Shown piece after piece: positions 45,861 through 56,981 of a DNA stretch of 64,000 nucleotides. Location: assembly GCF_963169125.1 (NCBI RefSeq), contig NC_084795.1, positions 133,465,701 through 133,529,700 of the forward strand, in the 5' to 3' direction. Origin of the DNA: Humulus lupulus (lineage: Eukaryota > Streptophyta > Magnoliopsida > Rosales > Cannabaceae). How positions within the stretch are numbered: position 1 is the first letter of the stretch; each line of letters opens with the position of its first letter. The notes under the pieces are model-generated. The model was not told the DNA's origin. It saw only the letters and a program-made list of their open reading frames with translations, and ran no database searches. Position numbers and translations under genes: made by a program.

Positions 45861-46217
45861 CGATACACTTTTGTCGGCGTAATTTATTGCGCCGACAAAA
45901 ACCTTTCCCACCAAAATTTTTGCTCCATTTTCAGCAGGCGGGAATTTCCCCCCCAAAACTTTTATCGGCGCAAATTTGCATCGGCAAAAGGTTGGATTTC
46001 CCACCAAAAAATTGGTGTGTCCTGGTGGGGAAATTTTCCAACGTTTGCCGACGCCTTCTGGGTAACCCCCCGGAAAAGGGCACCTATACCAGTGCAAAAA
46101 AGTGCCGACAAACCATAGACACTTTTGTCGACGTGTTAGTGTATACAAGATCGACAAAGGTAGTTTTGCTGGCACGTAAACACTAACGCGGCGATAAAAG
46201 ACGTTATTTTTGTAGTG
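45861..46217. repeat. CACTA right terminus with subterminal repeats
   Basis: Many TTTTGTCGGCG / CGCCGACAAAA motifs in both orientations, ending ATTTTTGTAGTG at 46217 followed by AAA. Frames here (45798-46186) simply read through the repeats. Confidence 0.78.
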
Positions 46218-46452
46218 AAAGAAACCCCACCCCTTCGATTTAATAATATACTAGTGCAATTAACATAAATGAAATCTACTAGAGTAACAAATCAAAATGT
46301 CAGGATATCAAAAGAATAAAATTACAATATAACCATACTAAGAATGAATATAACATAAACACCGATTTTATAAGAGTAGAATTGTACATAGATGTATATA
46401 TAGAGACAATAATTGATAGGAATTGAATAACTAGAAGTTAAAACGTACCTTA
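46218..46452 (-). other. Pre-insertion DNA between CACTA and chimeric gypsy element
   Basis: 235 bases of AT-rich sequence with no frame. It belongs to the older locus and, if the reading of the RNase H exons is right, to its large intron. Confidence 0.4.
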
Positions 46453-48868
46453 TGTAACGACCCAAATTTGCTAATAAGGCTTAAGGGCCTTGATTAATGT
46501 GCCTGGAGGGCATAATGGGAATTATGTGTGATTTAAATGAGTAAAATGCATGATTATGTGAAAAGCATGTTTATATGGTTATTTGTATATTTATGATGCA
46601 TGACTAGGTGTATTAGTATGCATGTAGGCCCTGATTAGGATAGAAAGGGAATTTTCGTAATTGTGGCCCGTTGAGGGAATAAATGTTAATAACTGTGATA
46701 AATTGATAAGACCACATTATTATGTGGATATATTTATAATCGGTGATTCAAGACGATCCTTGTGAGCGAGTTAGCAGAAAAGTCACGGTGGGGATTTATA
46801 CCCGGCTCGGGGCAAGCCAGGGGGTATTTCTTGGAATGTAGGTAATATATTGGCAATTATTTGGCATTGAGGAATATGATTGGAGATTATTTAGGTATCG
46901 GGAAGTAAGCGGAAAATATTAGAGACATTCGAGGAATTAGCGGGAATTGGGGTGAAATGACCAAAACGCCCTAGATGCACTTAAAGGTTTAAAATTAAAA
47001 GGGAGGGCATTATGGTCATTTGGCTTGTAAGAGATAAGTATGCTGAGGCTTTATACTTAGTGGGAACTGTAGAAAAAGGTAGAAGGCTGAGGAAAGAAGG
47101 AAAAGAAAGAAAAAGAAAAGGAAGGAAAACAGAGCAGTTTTCTTAGAGTCGGTTGGTGATTCTCTCACCCTTTCTCTTCAATTTTCTTGGAGAAAAACTC
47201 AGAGGGGAGCTAGGTTAGGCTGAGAAACAAGAGTATTGAGCTAAACTTGAAAGGTTGGTAAGGGATTAGCAAGAACACATCAATATTTGAGGTAAGCCTT
47301 TAGAGTTTTCAGTTTCTGGTTTGGTTAGTTTGAACTATGGTGTCTAAGCTGAGTTGATGGGAACTTTAGGGGAATTCAAGCCAAGGAATTGGGGAAGAAC
47401 AAGCTAAGGAGGTCAAGAAGTTAACTTGAAATCGAATTTCCATCAAAGGTATAAATTCTGAACTTTAAACTTTGAAGTTTTGACTGTGTTTTGCTGAATT
47501 CTGAAGTCTAGGAGTGACTATGGTGAATTTTGGGATTAGAGGTGCATGTGGTTAGATTTTATGTGGTTATGATGCTTGGGATCAGTTAGACATGTTATTG
47601 AGCTTGATTTTGAATTTGGTGAAGGTTTGGAGAAGTTTTGGTTAAGTTTGGCTCGGGGAAGTCGCAGGAAGGGAAAATGTGGTGTTGGGAGTCTGTGACT
47701 AGTGCTCAGCGCTAGCCTTTGAGCGCTGCAGCGCTAGGCCAAGCATGCTGAGGGTATTTTGGTTCTATTTGTAGCGCTGTAGCGCCCTCCAATGAGCGCT
47801 GTAGCGCTACCCTGTGTTCAGAAAGGGATTTTTGGGTTATTTTCAAGGGTTTTTGGCCATGCGTTCGGGGTTCAATTCCACCACCCTGTTTGGTGGAACT
47901 AGGACTTCTCGAGGGCTCGGGATTGGTCCCGAGGCTAGGTTATGGACTTAAGGGTTGGTGATGACTTTGGCCTATGATTGTGATTAGGTTCGCGCTAGGG
48001 CTCGGGAAGGATCGTGCTTGAGGATTTCATTGAGCAAAGCTAGCGAATTCAAAGGTAAGAAAACTGCACCTGGTTATGTGTTTGTGATAGGACTAAGTGC
48101 TCTCGATATCTGTATAATGTCAAAGATGGTATTATGCCATGGAACATGTGATAGCAGCCTAAGGGTGCCGTACACAACATTTGCGCACAGGGCGCGGCTT
48201 GGCCACTGGTAGCCGAGGACAGCTTAATATTCACTGAGCTCGGTTTAAGCAGGCCGGAGTCAGTGGGATAACGGAGGGTGCGGCCTGAGGGCGCTAACCC
48301 TAGTTATCATTTTTGAATTGATGTATGATATGAGTTAATATGTTTGGTATGCTGAATACTTGGTTATTCTGAATGCCTAAATGGTTGAGAACATGTTTAT
48401 GAAATATGTGATATTGAATTGTCTGTTGATTGCTTATGCTCTGTTATTGTGTTTTCTTGTTGGGCCTCGGATCATGGGTGCTATGTGGTGCAGGTAAAGG
48501 CAAAGGCAAGTTAGGCCAGTCCTGAGATGGAGAGCTGCGGGGCTGAATGTACATAGCTAGCTGTTCGGTCGCCTTGGCCAAGGAGTGGATCAAGACAGGG
48601 ATCGCTGCACTGTCTCTTTTTCCTTAGTATGGCTAATATTGTATTTAGTTCGTGAATCTTTTGTAAATGGTTTTAATTCCATTGTTTTTGGGATCCCGTG
48701 TAGATAGGAAATGATATCTAAAAGAAATGCGACTCTTAGGACCAAAATCTTTTAACCCTAGTTCCATTATAGTTTCAGTAACATGTTTTTAATTAAATAA
48801 CATTATTAGCAAGTCTAGCACTTTTATAAACACATAGTGTAACGGTCTTGGCTATCCAGGGTGTTACA
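46453..48868 (+). repeat. 5' LTR of element C (2416 bp)
   Basis: TGTAACGACCCAAATTTGCT to GGGTGTTACA. Closest relative in the window is the solo LTR 56982-59384 (shared first 200 bases and AGCGCTGTAGCGCT palindromes at 47697-47815), not its own 3' partner. Confidence 0.82.
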
Positions 48869-48871
48869 ACT

Positions 48872-48883
48872 TGGTATCAGAGC
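48872..48883 (+). promoter_or_regulatory. Primer-binding site of element C
   Basis: TGGTATCAGAGC, three bases after the LTR; initiator-Met type. Confidence 0.85.
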
Positions 48884-51800
48884 GTCTTAGGTTTATGGGT
48901 TCCTGAAGACTGGCTGGACATGTACATTCGCCGCAGGAGACAAGCTCAACTCAAGGTTTGGTAATTGTGTACACATGACTATGTGCTTAAATGATTTGAG
49001 TGAGATATGACTGTTGATATCTGTTTGATGAATAGGGAGCATGAGAAACTGATAGGGCCTGGCCCTTGACTATTGTATGATGTTATTGAGGCGTGCTTAT
49101 CAGCACTGCTATGCATGTGGGTGAATATCTGGATAAATTGCTATGTTGTACATGTTTATAGTATGGTAAAGTGTGAATATATGTGGTAGCAATAAACTTT
49201 GGTTGCTAAATGCAAAGAATTGCAAATTCATGTTTATTATGCTTTATGTATGCATGATTATTATGGTTATTTGGACCTGGTTGTGGATTGGTTCGGAGTG
49301 TGAACCTCAGGGCTGAGGAGTTTAGTTAGCAGTGGTGGATGAATTCAAATTGTTTGCGCCCAGAATGGTTAAGTGGACTTGACGTTGTATTACAGGGGAT
49401 TGCAGATGATAGTCGGGGTTGGAAACCTCCATTTCCCCCTGAAAGTCGCAATAGATGTTCGCTAGTATGTGAGTAAGCTGTAGGGTTTAATAGCTGAGAC
49501 TAGATGGTAGAACAACAGACTTTTCTGGAGAAGGAGATACTTTGTATACTTTGATAGTGAGGTTACCAGTGTTGGTTTAATATAAGAATACAGACAGATA
49601 AGAGCACTAAATGGAAGGCTTAGAAGGCGTTATCCTCTAGTTTTGAGGAAAGCTTGGGTTTGCCTAAGAATTGGTCAGTGGGTGGGCAAAGCTAATTCCA
49701 TCCTTGGTTATATGAAGATGAAAGGTCACGACTAAGGGGTTGTGCTAAGTATTTATGGCAGAAGGATGCTTGGAAATGGTATTCAGACCAAGATACCGGC
49801 ATGATGGGTTGGGAGGAACTCAGTTGGTGATTTGATAAAAGAGGTTATAAAGACATAGTTTGAGCTGCGTAGACTTATAGGCTTATGAGCATGATTTGGA
49901 ATTATAAGATAATGACAGTGTATGTCAATGAGTTGTGTGAGTTGGGTAATTCATTTTGCGAAATTGGTACTGAAGGATGTAGCTGGAAATGATGACCCAT
50001 TTAAGGATTAAACTCTGGAATAGACCACAGCGTCAGGGCCGCTCCAATGTATGAGATCTTCATCTGTGTTTAGGAAGCAGAGGGGGCCATGTTATTTGCG
50101 ATCTGTGGAATAAGGTATAAAGCATAAATGTCGTAGGGCAAGAGATGCAAAAGACAGTACTTCCATTGGGGAATTTAGTAAGGACAGATTCTCGGTAATC
50201 GAGATAGAAGAATCCCAGATAGTTCAATGGCTCCTGGTCTTGACAGGAAGAGGGCCTGATTTACAAGATAGTCGTCAGGATAGTGATGGAAACCAATGAG
50301 GTTATTTAGTATGCACCTAAGGCAGGAGACGCCACCTTGAAGAATGCTAGGTGAGGGTACGACTTCTACATGAATGATTTGATATGTTAGGATGGATTTC
50401 CCATGACTAGGAAATGGAAGACTGAAATGCCTTGTTACATTCGAAGCCTGAGGCTAGTTCCTCGGAGATGATCAGTTTACTGAATAGTTCACATTTTTTG
50501 GTTTTTTTAACGAGCTAGAAGAGTTTGGCGTTGAGAATGTCTTGGGAAGGATTTGGACATAGAGAATATGCCTCTAGGGAAATATATGAGGGACTGGAGG
50601 TATTAGTAATTGTTGAGGAGGAATTAGAAACTTTTAGAAGAAGAATTGGGATACAAGTAATAAAGGGGTTCGTAGTGAGAGTTAAATTGTTAAGAGACAA
50701 CCATGGATTGCAGGGGATATCACTTGGAGACTATTAATTTGACTGAATGGAAATTGAGGTGACCAGTAGGAATTTAGATGGGTATGCAAGGAACGATTGG
50801 GTACGCTTCAGGTATGGGCTACAGATGGGCTCGGTATCAGGGACATTATGAAAAATGGTACTGGTTTGAGAGAAAGAATTACTGAAGTAGTCGAAGAAGT
50901 TTGACCTCGGGGTTGATCAGACAGAGCATCATATTGTAGGAATTGTTGGCATCGTATGTTAAGGATAAAGAGTTTTAATGCCCAGTTACAAGACATGACA
51001 ATGTCTTCAGGAGTTGATCTATGATCTGGTTATTACCAGCTGAAGATCAAGGAAATAGACATTTCATGAAATACTACTTGTACCAGGTAGGGTGTGATGA
51101 ATTGGTAACAAAGGTTCTTAAATGATTCAAGCTTCGGCAACATAAGTAAGTTTTACAAGCATAAAATATAAGAACAGTATGGACGAGTCTCCTTCAGGTT
51201 TATTGGCGGTATGTTGGACTACTCTTATGTTAGAAGTGAAATGCGAACGACTACTACGCTGATGATGTTAGTACTAAGGAAGTAGGGTCATAGGTAAAGC
51301 TCCATGAAGCGTCAGTTTGGTCTCGCCAGGGGTATTCAGACAATGCTACAAGAAACGAATGGGACAGGTATGAAGAGATTTGATCTGAAGCCACAAAGAA
51401 GCTACTAAAGAACGTCTGAAGGATAGGGAGCACAACAAGACCGGTAAATGCGTCACTTACTACGTAAGTATCTTCGCAGGCAACTACACCAGAGATTAGA
51501 AGGACAGTAAAACTTGTAGTTAGACTGAATGGATAGTGTCAGATCAGAAGTTCAGAAGACAGAGTAAGAATTGATTAGCGCTTGGTGATGTGGGAATATG
51601 CATGTTATGGTTGACTACAGAAGGGAAGCATAAGGGACCTAATTTTTGATAAAGATATGGAACTGTGAGTGGTGCATCACGGGTTGGGGCACGCCCAGGC
51701 TCAAACTGATGAGTGGATGGATCGAGCCTCGCAAGAGGTAAAAGAATAGGAACATGGTCGATATACATGGAACGATAAGTAGGCAGTGTATGCATAGCGT

Positions 51801-53142
51801 AAGGTATTTGAGCGTTGGGTCATTTGTAAGAAAGATAACCTTGAGACCAAGATTTAGTGAAACGTAATGAATGGATAAGGTAACGATTGAGATTAATATA
51901 GCATTAGTGTGTCGTGATGAACATATATGTATTCCTTTGGACATTGGAATCCAAAGTGATGGTTTTGGTGGAGACAGGGAAGAACCCTGTCAAAGTAATA
52001 CGAGTTAGGGTGCAAGGATCGGATGAGTGGTCCGATGGGAATTTAGCGTGGAGATGAGAATTCTAAATGGATATCATTCCACCTCCTAGAGTATGCTGTA
52101 CCGGGAGGTTTGAGCGAGTGATAGAATTTAGTATGCTCGAATGTTGAAAGGTAAAGTGATACGGTGGTGGATCATAGAAATGGACCATGTTAGACTATAA
52201 TTAAGGTGATTGGACAGGGAAGGTTTTAACTCAGCTGAATGAGTTAATGCAATTTGGTTCGTAGGACCTAGTAATGGGGCAAAGCATTGGTAATGCTGAG
52301 TTGAACCCTATATTCTTCTAAGTTGTGGAAAGAAATTAGAAAGCGAAGAGAATGGAGTGGGAACCTGGAATTATTGGTTGATTGCAGATGGAATAGCAAT
52401 CTGAAGACTTAACAATTATTTTAAGGGATTAAGCATTGAGTGTGCGAATATTTGAGATATTAAGGAAAGTGTAATCCTTGATGAAATAGTCACAGTGATG
52501 AATGTTGGAGTACAGCTAGGGTGATATGGCATAGGACATGGTAAGATAAAAATCAAGGAGTACTATGCTAAGTAAAGAAATGAAAGGTAGTGGATACTAA
52601 GATTCAGTATTGGTTCGAGGGAAAACCAAAGAGGTTGTTGGAATCTTTAAGGCTGTAGTGTTTGCCTATTTGAAAGGACATAAGAGCTTGTAAATTGTTA
52701 ACTTTGGAAAATAAAGTTCCAAGATGAAAGATTTGTATCTCTCTAAGTAGTACAGGCAAGGAAGAGTACAATATGCTGGGAAAGAAAGGGGAGTTCTAAC
52801 TCCCAATTCAATAGGAATTTAGAGGTTGTACTAAGGGTTAGGCCGGGGGCCTATAAGCTGATCTCATTCTGGTAGGGGTGATAACTCATAAGTATCTCTA
52901 GTATCGACGATGATACAATGAAGCGATCGATGTGAACTAAACAGACTCTGGAGTTTCAACAGATCTGATGCGCATGCGAAGGTTAATGAAAGTATAGTTA
53001 TCAGACAAGATCTTGTGGAACAAGATTGTTACTCTCGTAAGAGTATTATCGAGGAGTAAAAGTAAAGGCATTGGACCTTGGAAATTATAGTCAGATGTAC
53101 GAGGTCTACTATCTGATGTGTTCGAATAAGGATGCAATTATT
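48884..53142 (+). pseudogene. Decayed gag-pol of element C
   Basis: No frame exceeds about 80 codons on the plus strand, but family traces remain. Around 49615-49850 is a gag capsid relic (RRRYPLV, SILGYMKMKGHD). Around 51010-51110 is an RT relic, SGYYQLKIKEIDIS, matching the [13 protein letters not shown] block of element A. The rest is too eroded to assign. The decay is much heavier than in element A, so either the interior is old or it was mutated strongly. Confidence 0.55.
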
Positions 53143-53158
53143 ATAAGGAGGGGATAGT
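53143..53158 (+). promoter_or_regulatory. Polypurine tract of element C
   Basis: AAGGAGGGGATAGT immediately before the 3' LTR TG. Confidence 0.6.
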
Positions 53159-55628
53159 TGTAACGACCAAAAATTACTAATAAGGCTTAAGGGCCTTGAT
53201 TAGTGTGTTGGGAGGGGATAATTGGAAGTTATGTGAACTTATGGTGAAAATGCATGATTATGTGATATGAATGATCCCATGATTATATGAATATGTGGAA
53301 TGCATGTTTATGAGTGTTAGATAAGCTTGTAGACCCTGCTTAGCTTGTAAGGGCATAATTGTAATTTTGGCCCGTTAGGGCATAAATGTGATAAACTGTT
53401 GAGACCACATTATTATGTGGATATATATTTGCAGCGTTCGGCATGAGGCGATCCTAGGGAGCAAGCAACAAAAAAGTCACAACGGGACCCGATACTTGAC
53501 TCGGGGCGAGTCAAGGGGTATTCTGGGTAATGGACATTTATTTGGGTTATCGGATTATGGAAATAAATAATTGGAGATATATTTGACGTTAGGAAGCTTA
53601 GATGGGAATACTGCGGAATTTTACCATTTTGCCTTCGGGGACATTTTTGGTACCCCGAGCCTCGGGATTGACTTAATTGCTTAAGGATAGACTAAGTAAA
53701 ATTTAGAAAACGGTAGAACAGAGCCAAACTGACCTTTCTTCCCCTTCTCTCTCTCTCAAGGGAAACTACAAGGAGCCTAGAAGAGCATGGCTGGAACTCA
53801 GAGAAATTGAGCTGGGATTTATGAGATTAGCCCAGGGATTAGCTAAGGATTTAATCAAGAGTTAAGGTAAGTTATGAGTTTTTTCTTTGGTGGTTAAATT
53901 CTGTGAATATGACTAAGTTGTAAAGTTACTATGGGGTTTTGGCATTCACGGTTGAATTAAGGTAGAAGGCTTGGGAGTTAGATCTATAATTGTTTGGAGG
54001 ATTGAGTCTTCAGTGAAGGTAAGCTTCAATTTATGAAAGTTTTTGAATTCTGGGTTTTTTCTGACTGGTTTTGGTGTTCTTGAGCATGTGGGTTTCAAAG
54101 ATTGAAATGTTGTTTTGATGAGATTCTAGACTAGGTTTCTGCTTGGTTATATCGCTAAGATTGTGTTGTAATGTTTGTGATAATTGGATTATATCATTAG
54201 GGTGGTTATGGTTGGTTTTGACTGAGGTTAGGGTGTTAAAAATGGTGATTTTTCTGGGTTCGAAGGGGTTGGGCCGCGACATAGTTCTTGGTGCGTCGCG
54301 GCCCTCTTTAGCAGATAATTGTTGGGGAAGGAGGGCGGGTCGTGGCATGGGGAAGGCTGAGTCGCGGCCCATGTCTATTTTTGGGTGAGGCTGGGCCTCT
54401 GGTTTGGGGCATGCTATGGCATGGCAAGCTTGGGTTGCGACCCTTAAGGGCATTTTTGGCCTTTTGAAGTTTTTAAGCGCAGGAACCTAACCTAGGGTTC
54501 TCAGGATCGATCCCACTATCGTGTTTGGTGGAATTCGATGTCCCGGAGGTTAGAACTCTATTTGGACACCTTTATACAATTATTGATGGAACCCTTTATC
54601 ATGGTTGTGACTAGGTGTGCGCTTGGGCTTGGGGCAGGATCGTGCTCGGGGGTCGTCTTTCCTAATCAAAGCACTTGGAATTAAAGGTAAGAAAACTGCA
54701 CTCGTTTATGTGGATAGGTTGGGACTAAGTGTTCCCTATATTTGTATGCATTATTATATGATTGTGATAACCATGTGAATATGTTGGGACTAAGAGCTCC
54801 CTATAACTGCATGAATGTCATTGGTGGTATTATGCCATGGGGACATGTGATAAATGGCCTAAGAGTGCCGAAATCAATACTTGCACACAGGGCGCGGCTC
54901 AGCCACTAGTGGCTGAGGACAACTTAATAATCACTGAGCTCGGTTTAAGCGGGCCGGAGTCAGTGGGGTGAACACTAGGCTTGGCCTAAGCGAGCCAAAG
55001 ACAGTGGATTAAATAGAGGGTGTGGCCTACGGGCGTCGACCCTAGTTATTTCTTGACAAGTATACCATTGTTTAAATGATGTATATGATATGCTGAATGT
55101 CTAGAAATTGGATCATTGGTTATTGACTGATGTCCTAGATTGAATGAATGCTATGGCTTGCTGGGTAATTGATTAATGTCTTGTAAATCATTTGGTTATG
55201 CTCTGTGAACTTCTTGGTTATTGATATTTATTGTGCTATGATATTATGTTTTCTTGCTGGGCCTCGGCTAACGGGTGCTACGGGGTGCAGGTAAAGGCAA
55301 GGGTAAGATGGTTCGTCCATGGGTTGGAGAGCTCTGGGGGCGAGGGTTTGTACAGGGATGGAGACCTAAAATTTTTATTTTGCCATTAGAGTGGCTTTGA
55401 TTGTTTATAACATTTGGAAAACCTGTAAATGCGTCATTTAAACCTTGATTTGGGATCCCATGTACCAAACATTTGTTTAAATGAAAATTGTTCGCTTATA
55501 ACCAAAATCTTTTAAACCTAATCTGCTTGTGTCTTTAGACTCAAATTTTTATTTAAATTACTTGGTTAGCAAGTCTCACACTATTTCAAACACACAGTAT
55601 AACGATCTTGGTTATTTAGGGCGTTACA
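53159..55628 (+). repeat. 3' LTR of element C (2470 bp)
   Basis: TGTAACGACCAAAAATTACT to GGGCGTTACA. It differs from the 5' LTR in its first kilobase and in its GC-rich island (54270-54440, CGCGAC/GTCGCG motifs instead of AGCGCT). It contains both conserved donor-like blocks (54683-54700; 55248-55305) and a duplicated GTTGGGACTAAG segment near 54717-54805. Confidence 0.8.
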
Positions 55629-55662
55629 ATTCTACAATAAGGAAACAAAGGAAAATAAGTAC
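55629..55662 (-). other. Candidate donor side of the large RNase H-locus intron
   Basis: On the minus strand GTACTT follows exon base 55663 and leads into T-rich sequence, where element C is inserted. Confidence 0.4.
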
Positions 55663-55815
55663 CTAACAGTGGTTTAGATAAACATTCTATGATATCTCCA
55701 TTTGAATTCTGAAGAATAGCTCCTATTCCAATAGTTTTGGAAACCTCATCAATAGAAGCATCAACATTCAATTTATGTTGATTCAATTGTGGATACTCCA
55801 TTGACTAGTTGAACT
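55663..55815 (-). pseudogene. RNase H-like exon (first half of RVT_3-type domain)
   Basis: Minus-strand frame LNQHKLNVDASIDEVSKTIG, then GIGAILQNSNGDIIECLSKP. This is the first block of the plant LINE-type RNase H: KLNVDA with the first catalytic Asp, then a GIGA strand and NSNGDI turn. It ends at G|GTACTT; the following block (CFTVLQAECMALM) is at 15703-15636 in matching phase. An indel upstream (near 55800) and possibly another intron separate it from the zf-RVT part. Confidence 0.65.
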
Positions 55816-56214
55816 GCACTTAAAAGAAGCAACTCATGCCTTAGAAATCAAAGCCTAAATAGTCACAACAATATTAAAAGGCCTAGAAGAATAGAAGGAA
55901 AAATAAATGTTGGATGAATAAGTCTTTATAATATTAAAAACTAAATTATATGACCTTATAGTTCATTTAATCATATGGACATAATCTTTAGTGTAAACAT
56001 AATACATTAACTAGATAGAGAGTACAATTTTAGGTTGTACATGGAACTGTTAGTCACCACTAGTACAATTCTGACATAATGCAGAAGAAAAATGAACACA
56101 TACAATATATGCCTAATATGTTTAATATATGTAATGTTGATTAGATTAGGAAACAACTGACACAAAATAAAAATAGCTATGAATAAAACTAATTATTAAA
56201 AAGTGCCTAACCAA
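55816..56214 (-). other. AT-rich interruption between zf-RVT/linker and RNase H
   Basis: No coding frame. GT-type border near 56208 (TCTTG|GTTAGG on the minus strand) and AG near 55824 could make it another intron of the same locus, but the phase only fits if a small indel is assumed. Confidence 0.3.
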
Positions 56215-56981
56215 GATTTAGAGAATAAACATGGAACATAATGACAGATCCTGGCCTGAGAATACTTCTGAAGCAAAAATTTAATTCGGGACACAACAAC
56301 ATAAGGTAATTGTTGGAACAGACCATGAGTATTATTGTTCCTTTCTGCCCAAATATGCCAAGCTGAAATTATAAATCATTCAAACTTAGATTGAGTAATC
56401 ACCTCATATGCCTTAAGTATCACTTGTTGAAAGAGACATCAAACAACACTCATTGCAGAAATTCAAAGCGTAGCAATCTCCAAATCTTCCTAACCCCATA
56501 ACACCAAATTATAGTATGACCATTAGAATCTTCAAGACAAACACATAAAAGGCAACTTGAACTTGGTAATACCTTCCCATTATAAAGCCCAACTGACGTA
56601 GGTAAAATGTCATGGAAGCCTCGCCATGGAAAATGTAAAATTTTGTTTCGTAAATGTAACTTCCAAAACTTCTTCAACCATTCCAAAAAACTGCTCCAAA
56701 TGGAGAGGGAGCAAGAGAAGCTAAACTTGTGGCCAAAGAGTATCTGCTTTTAACAAAGTAATTATCGTCATTGGTAAAATGTCATAACCAATTGTCATAC
56801 ATAGAAAATCTGCTTTGGAATAGAGCAAATACATTCTTGATCAACCATATTGAAATGCATTTGCAGTAAATCCATATTCCAACCATCTCTATTATCAAAT
56901 ATAAGATCTTTGACCAACAAATTTGAATTGGACACATCCACAATTGTAGACAAGAATGAAAAAGGACATGGTAGCCAAGGG
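56215..56981 (-). pseudogene. L1-type RT C-terminal linker and zf-RVT domain
   Basis: From right to left: LLVKDLIFDNRDGWNMDLLQ and QECICSIPKQIF (the post-RT linker of plant L1 proteins), then the zf-RVT domain WLKKFWKLHLRNKILHFPWR with CLLCVCLEDSNGHTIIWC (zinc-binding Cys/His), then AWHIWAERNNNTHG. Several stops and shifts interrupt it. The sequence continues across the solo LTR into 59385-59501. Confidence 0.75.

Larger units (their letters stand above)
15848..46217 (-). mobile_element. CACTA (En/Spm) DNA transposon, 30.4 kb including nested insertions
   Basis: The left end reads CACTACAAAAATGG and the right end is its inverse (ATTTTTGTAGTG), each next to AAA, giving a 3-bp target duplication as expected for CACTA elements. 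Both ends carry many short subterminal motifs of the type TTTTGTCGGCG. Minus-strand genes are TNP2 (44397 to 26260, split) and a TNPA/Transposase_24-like gene (26160 to 24600). Removing the hAT element (16411-24504) and the gypsy block (26944-42297) leaves about 6.9 kb, which is short but plausible for an autonomous-type CACTA. It is inserted inside the candidate intron of the RNase H-like locus. Confidence 0.85.
46453..55628 (+). mobile_element. Ty3/gypsy element C with mismatched LTRs
   Basis: 5' LTR 46453-48868, primer site, 4.3-kb decayed interior, polypurine tract and 3' LTR 53159-55628. The order looks like a complete element, but the two LTRs belong to different subfamilies and the flanking 5-mers differ (CCTTA left, ATTCT right). 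It looks like a recombinant of two related elements. Confidence 0.7.

Noticed and set aside
45798..46186. ORFs at the right CACTA end in both strands
   Set aside because: They read through subterminal repeats; peptide repeats such as CRR/ADK mirror the DNA words.
48869..48883. tRNA-like match next to LTRs
   Set aside because: These 12-base matches are primer-binding sites, not tRNA genes.
51544..51944. Minus-strand ORFs in the interior of element C
   Set aside because: No recognisable domain, opposite to the gag/RT relics, and length expected by chance.
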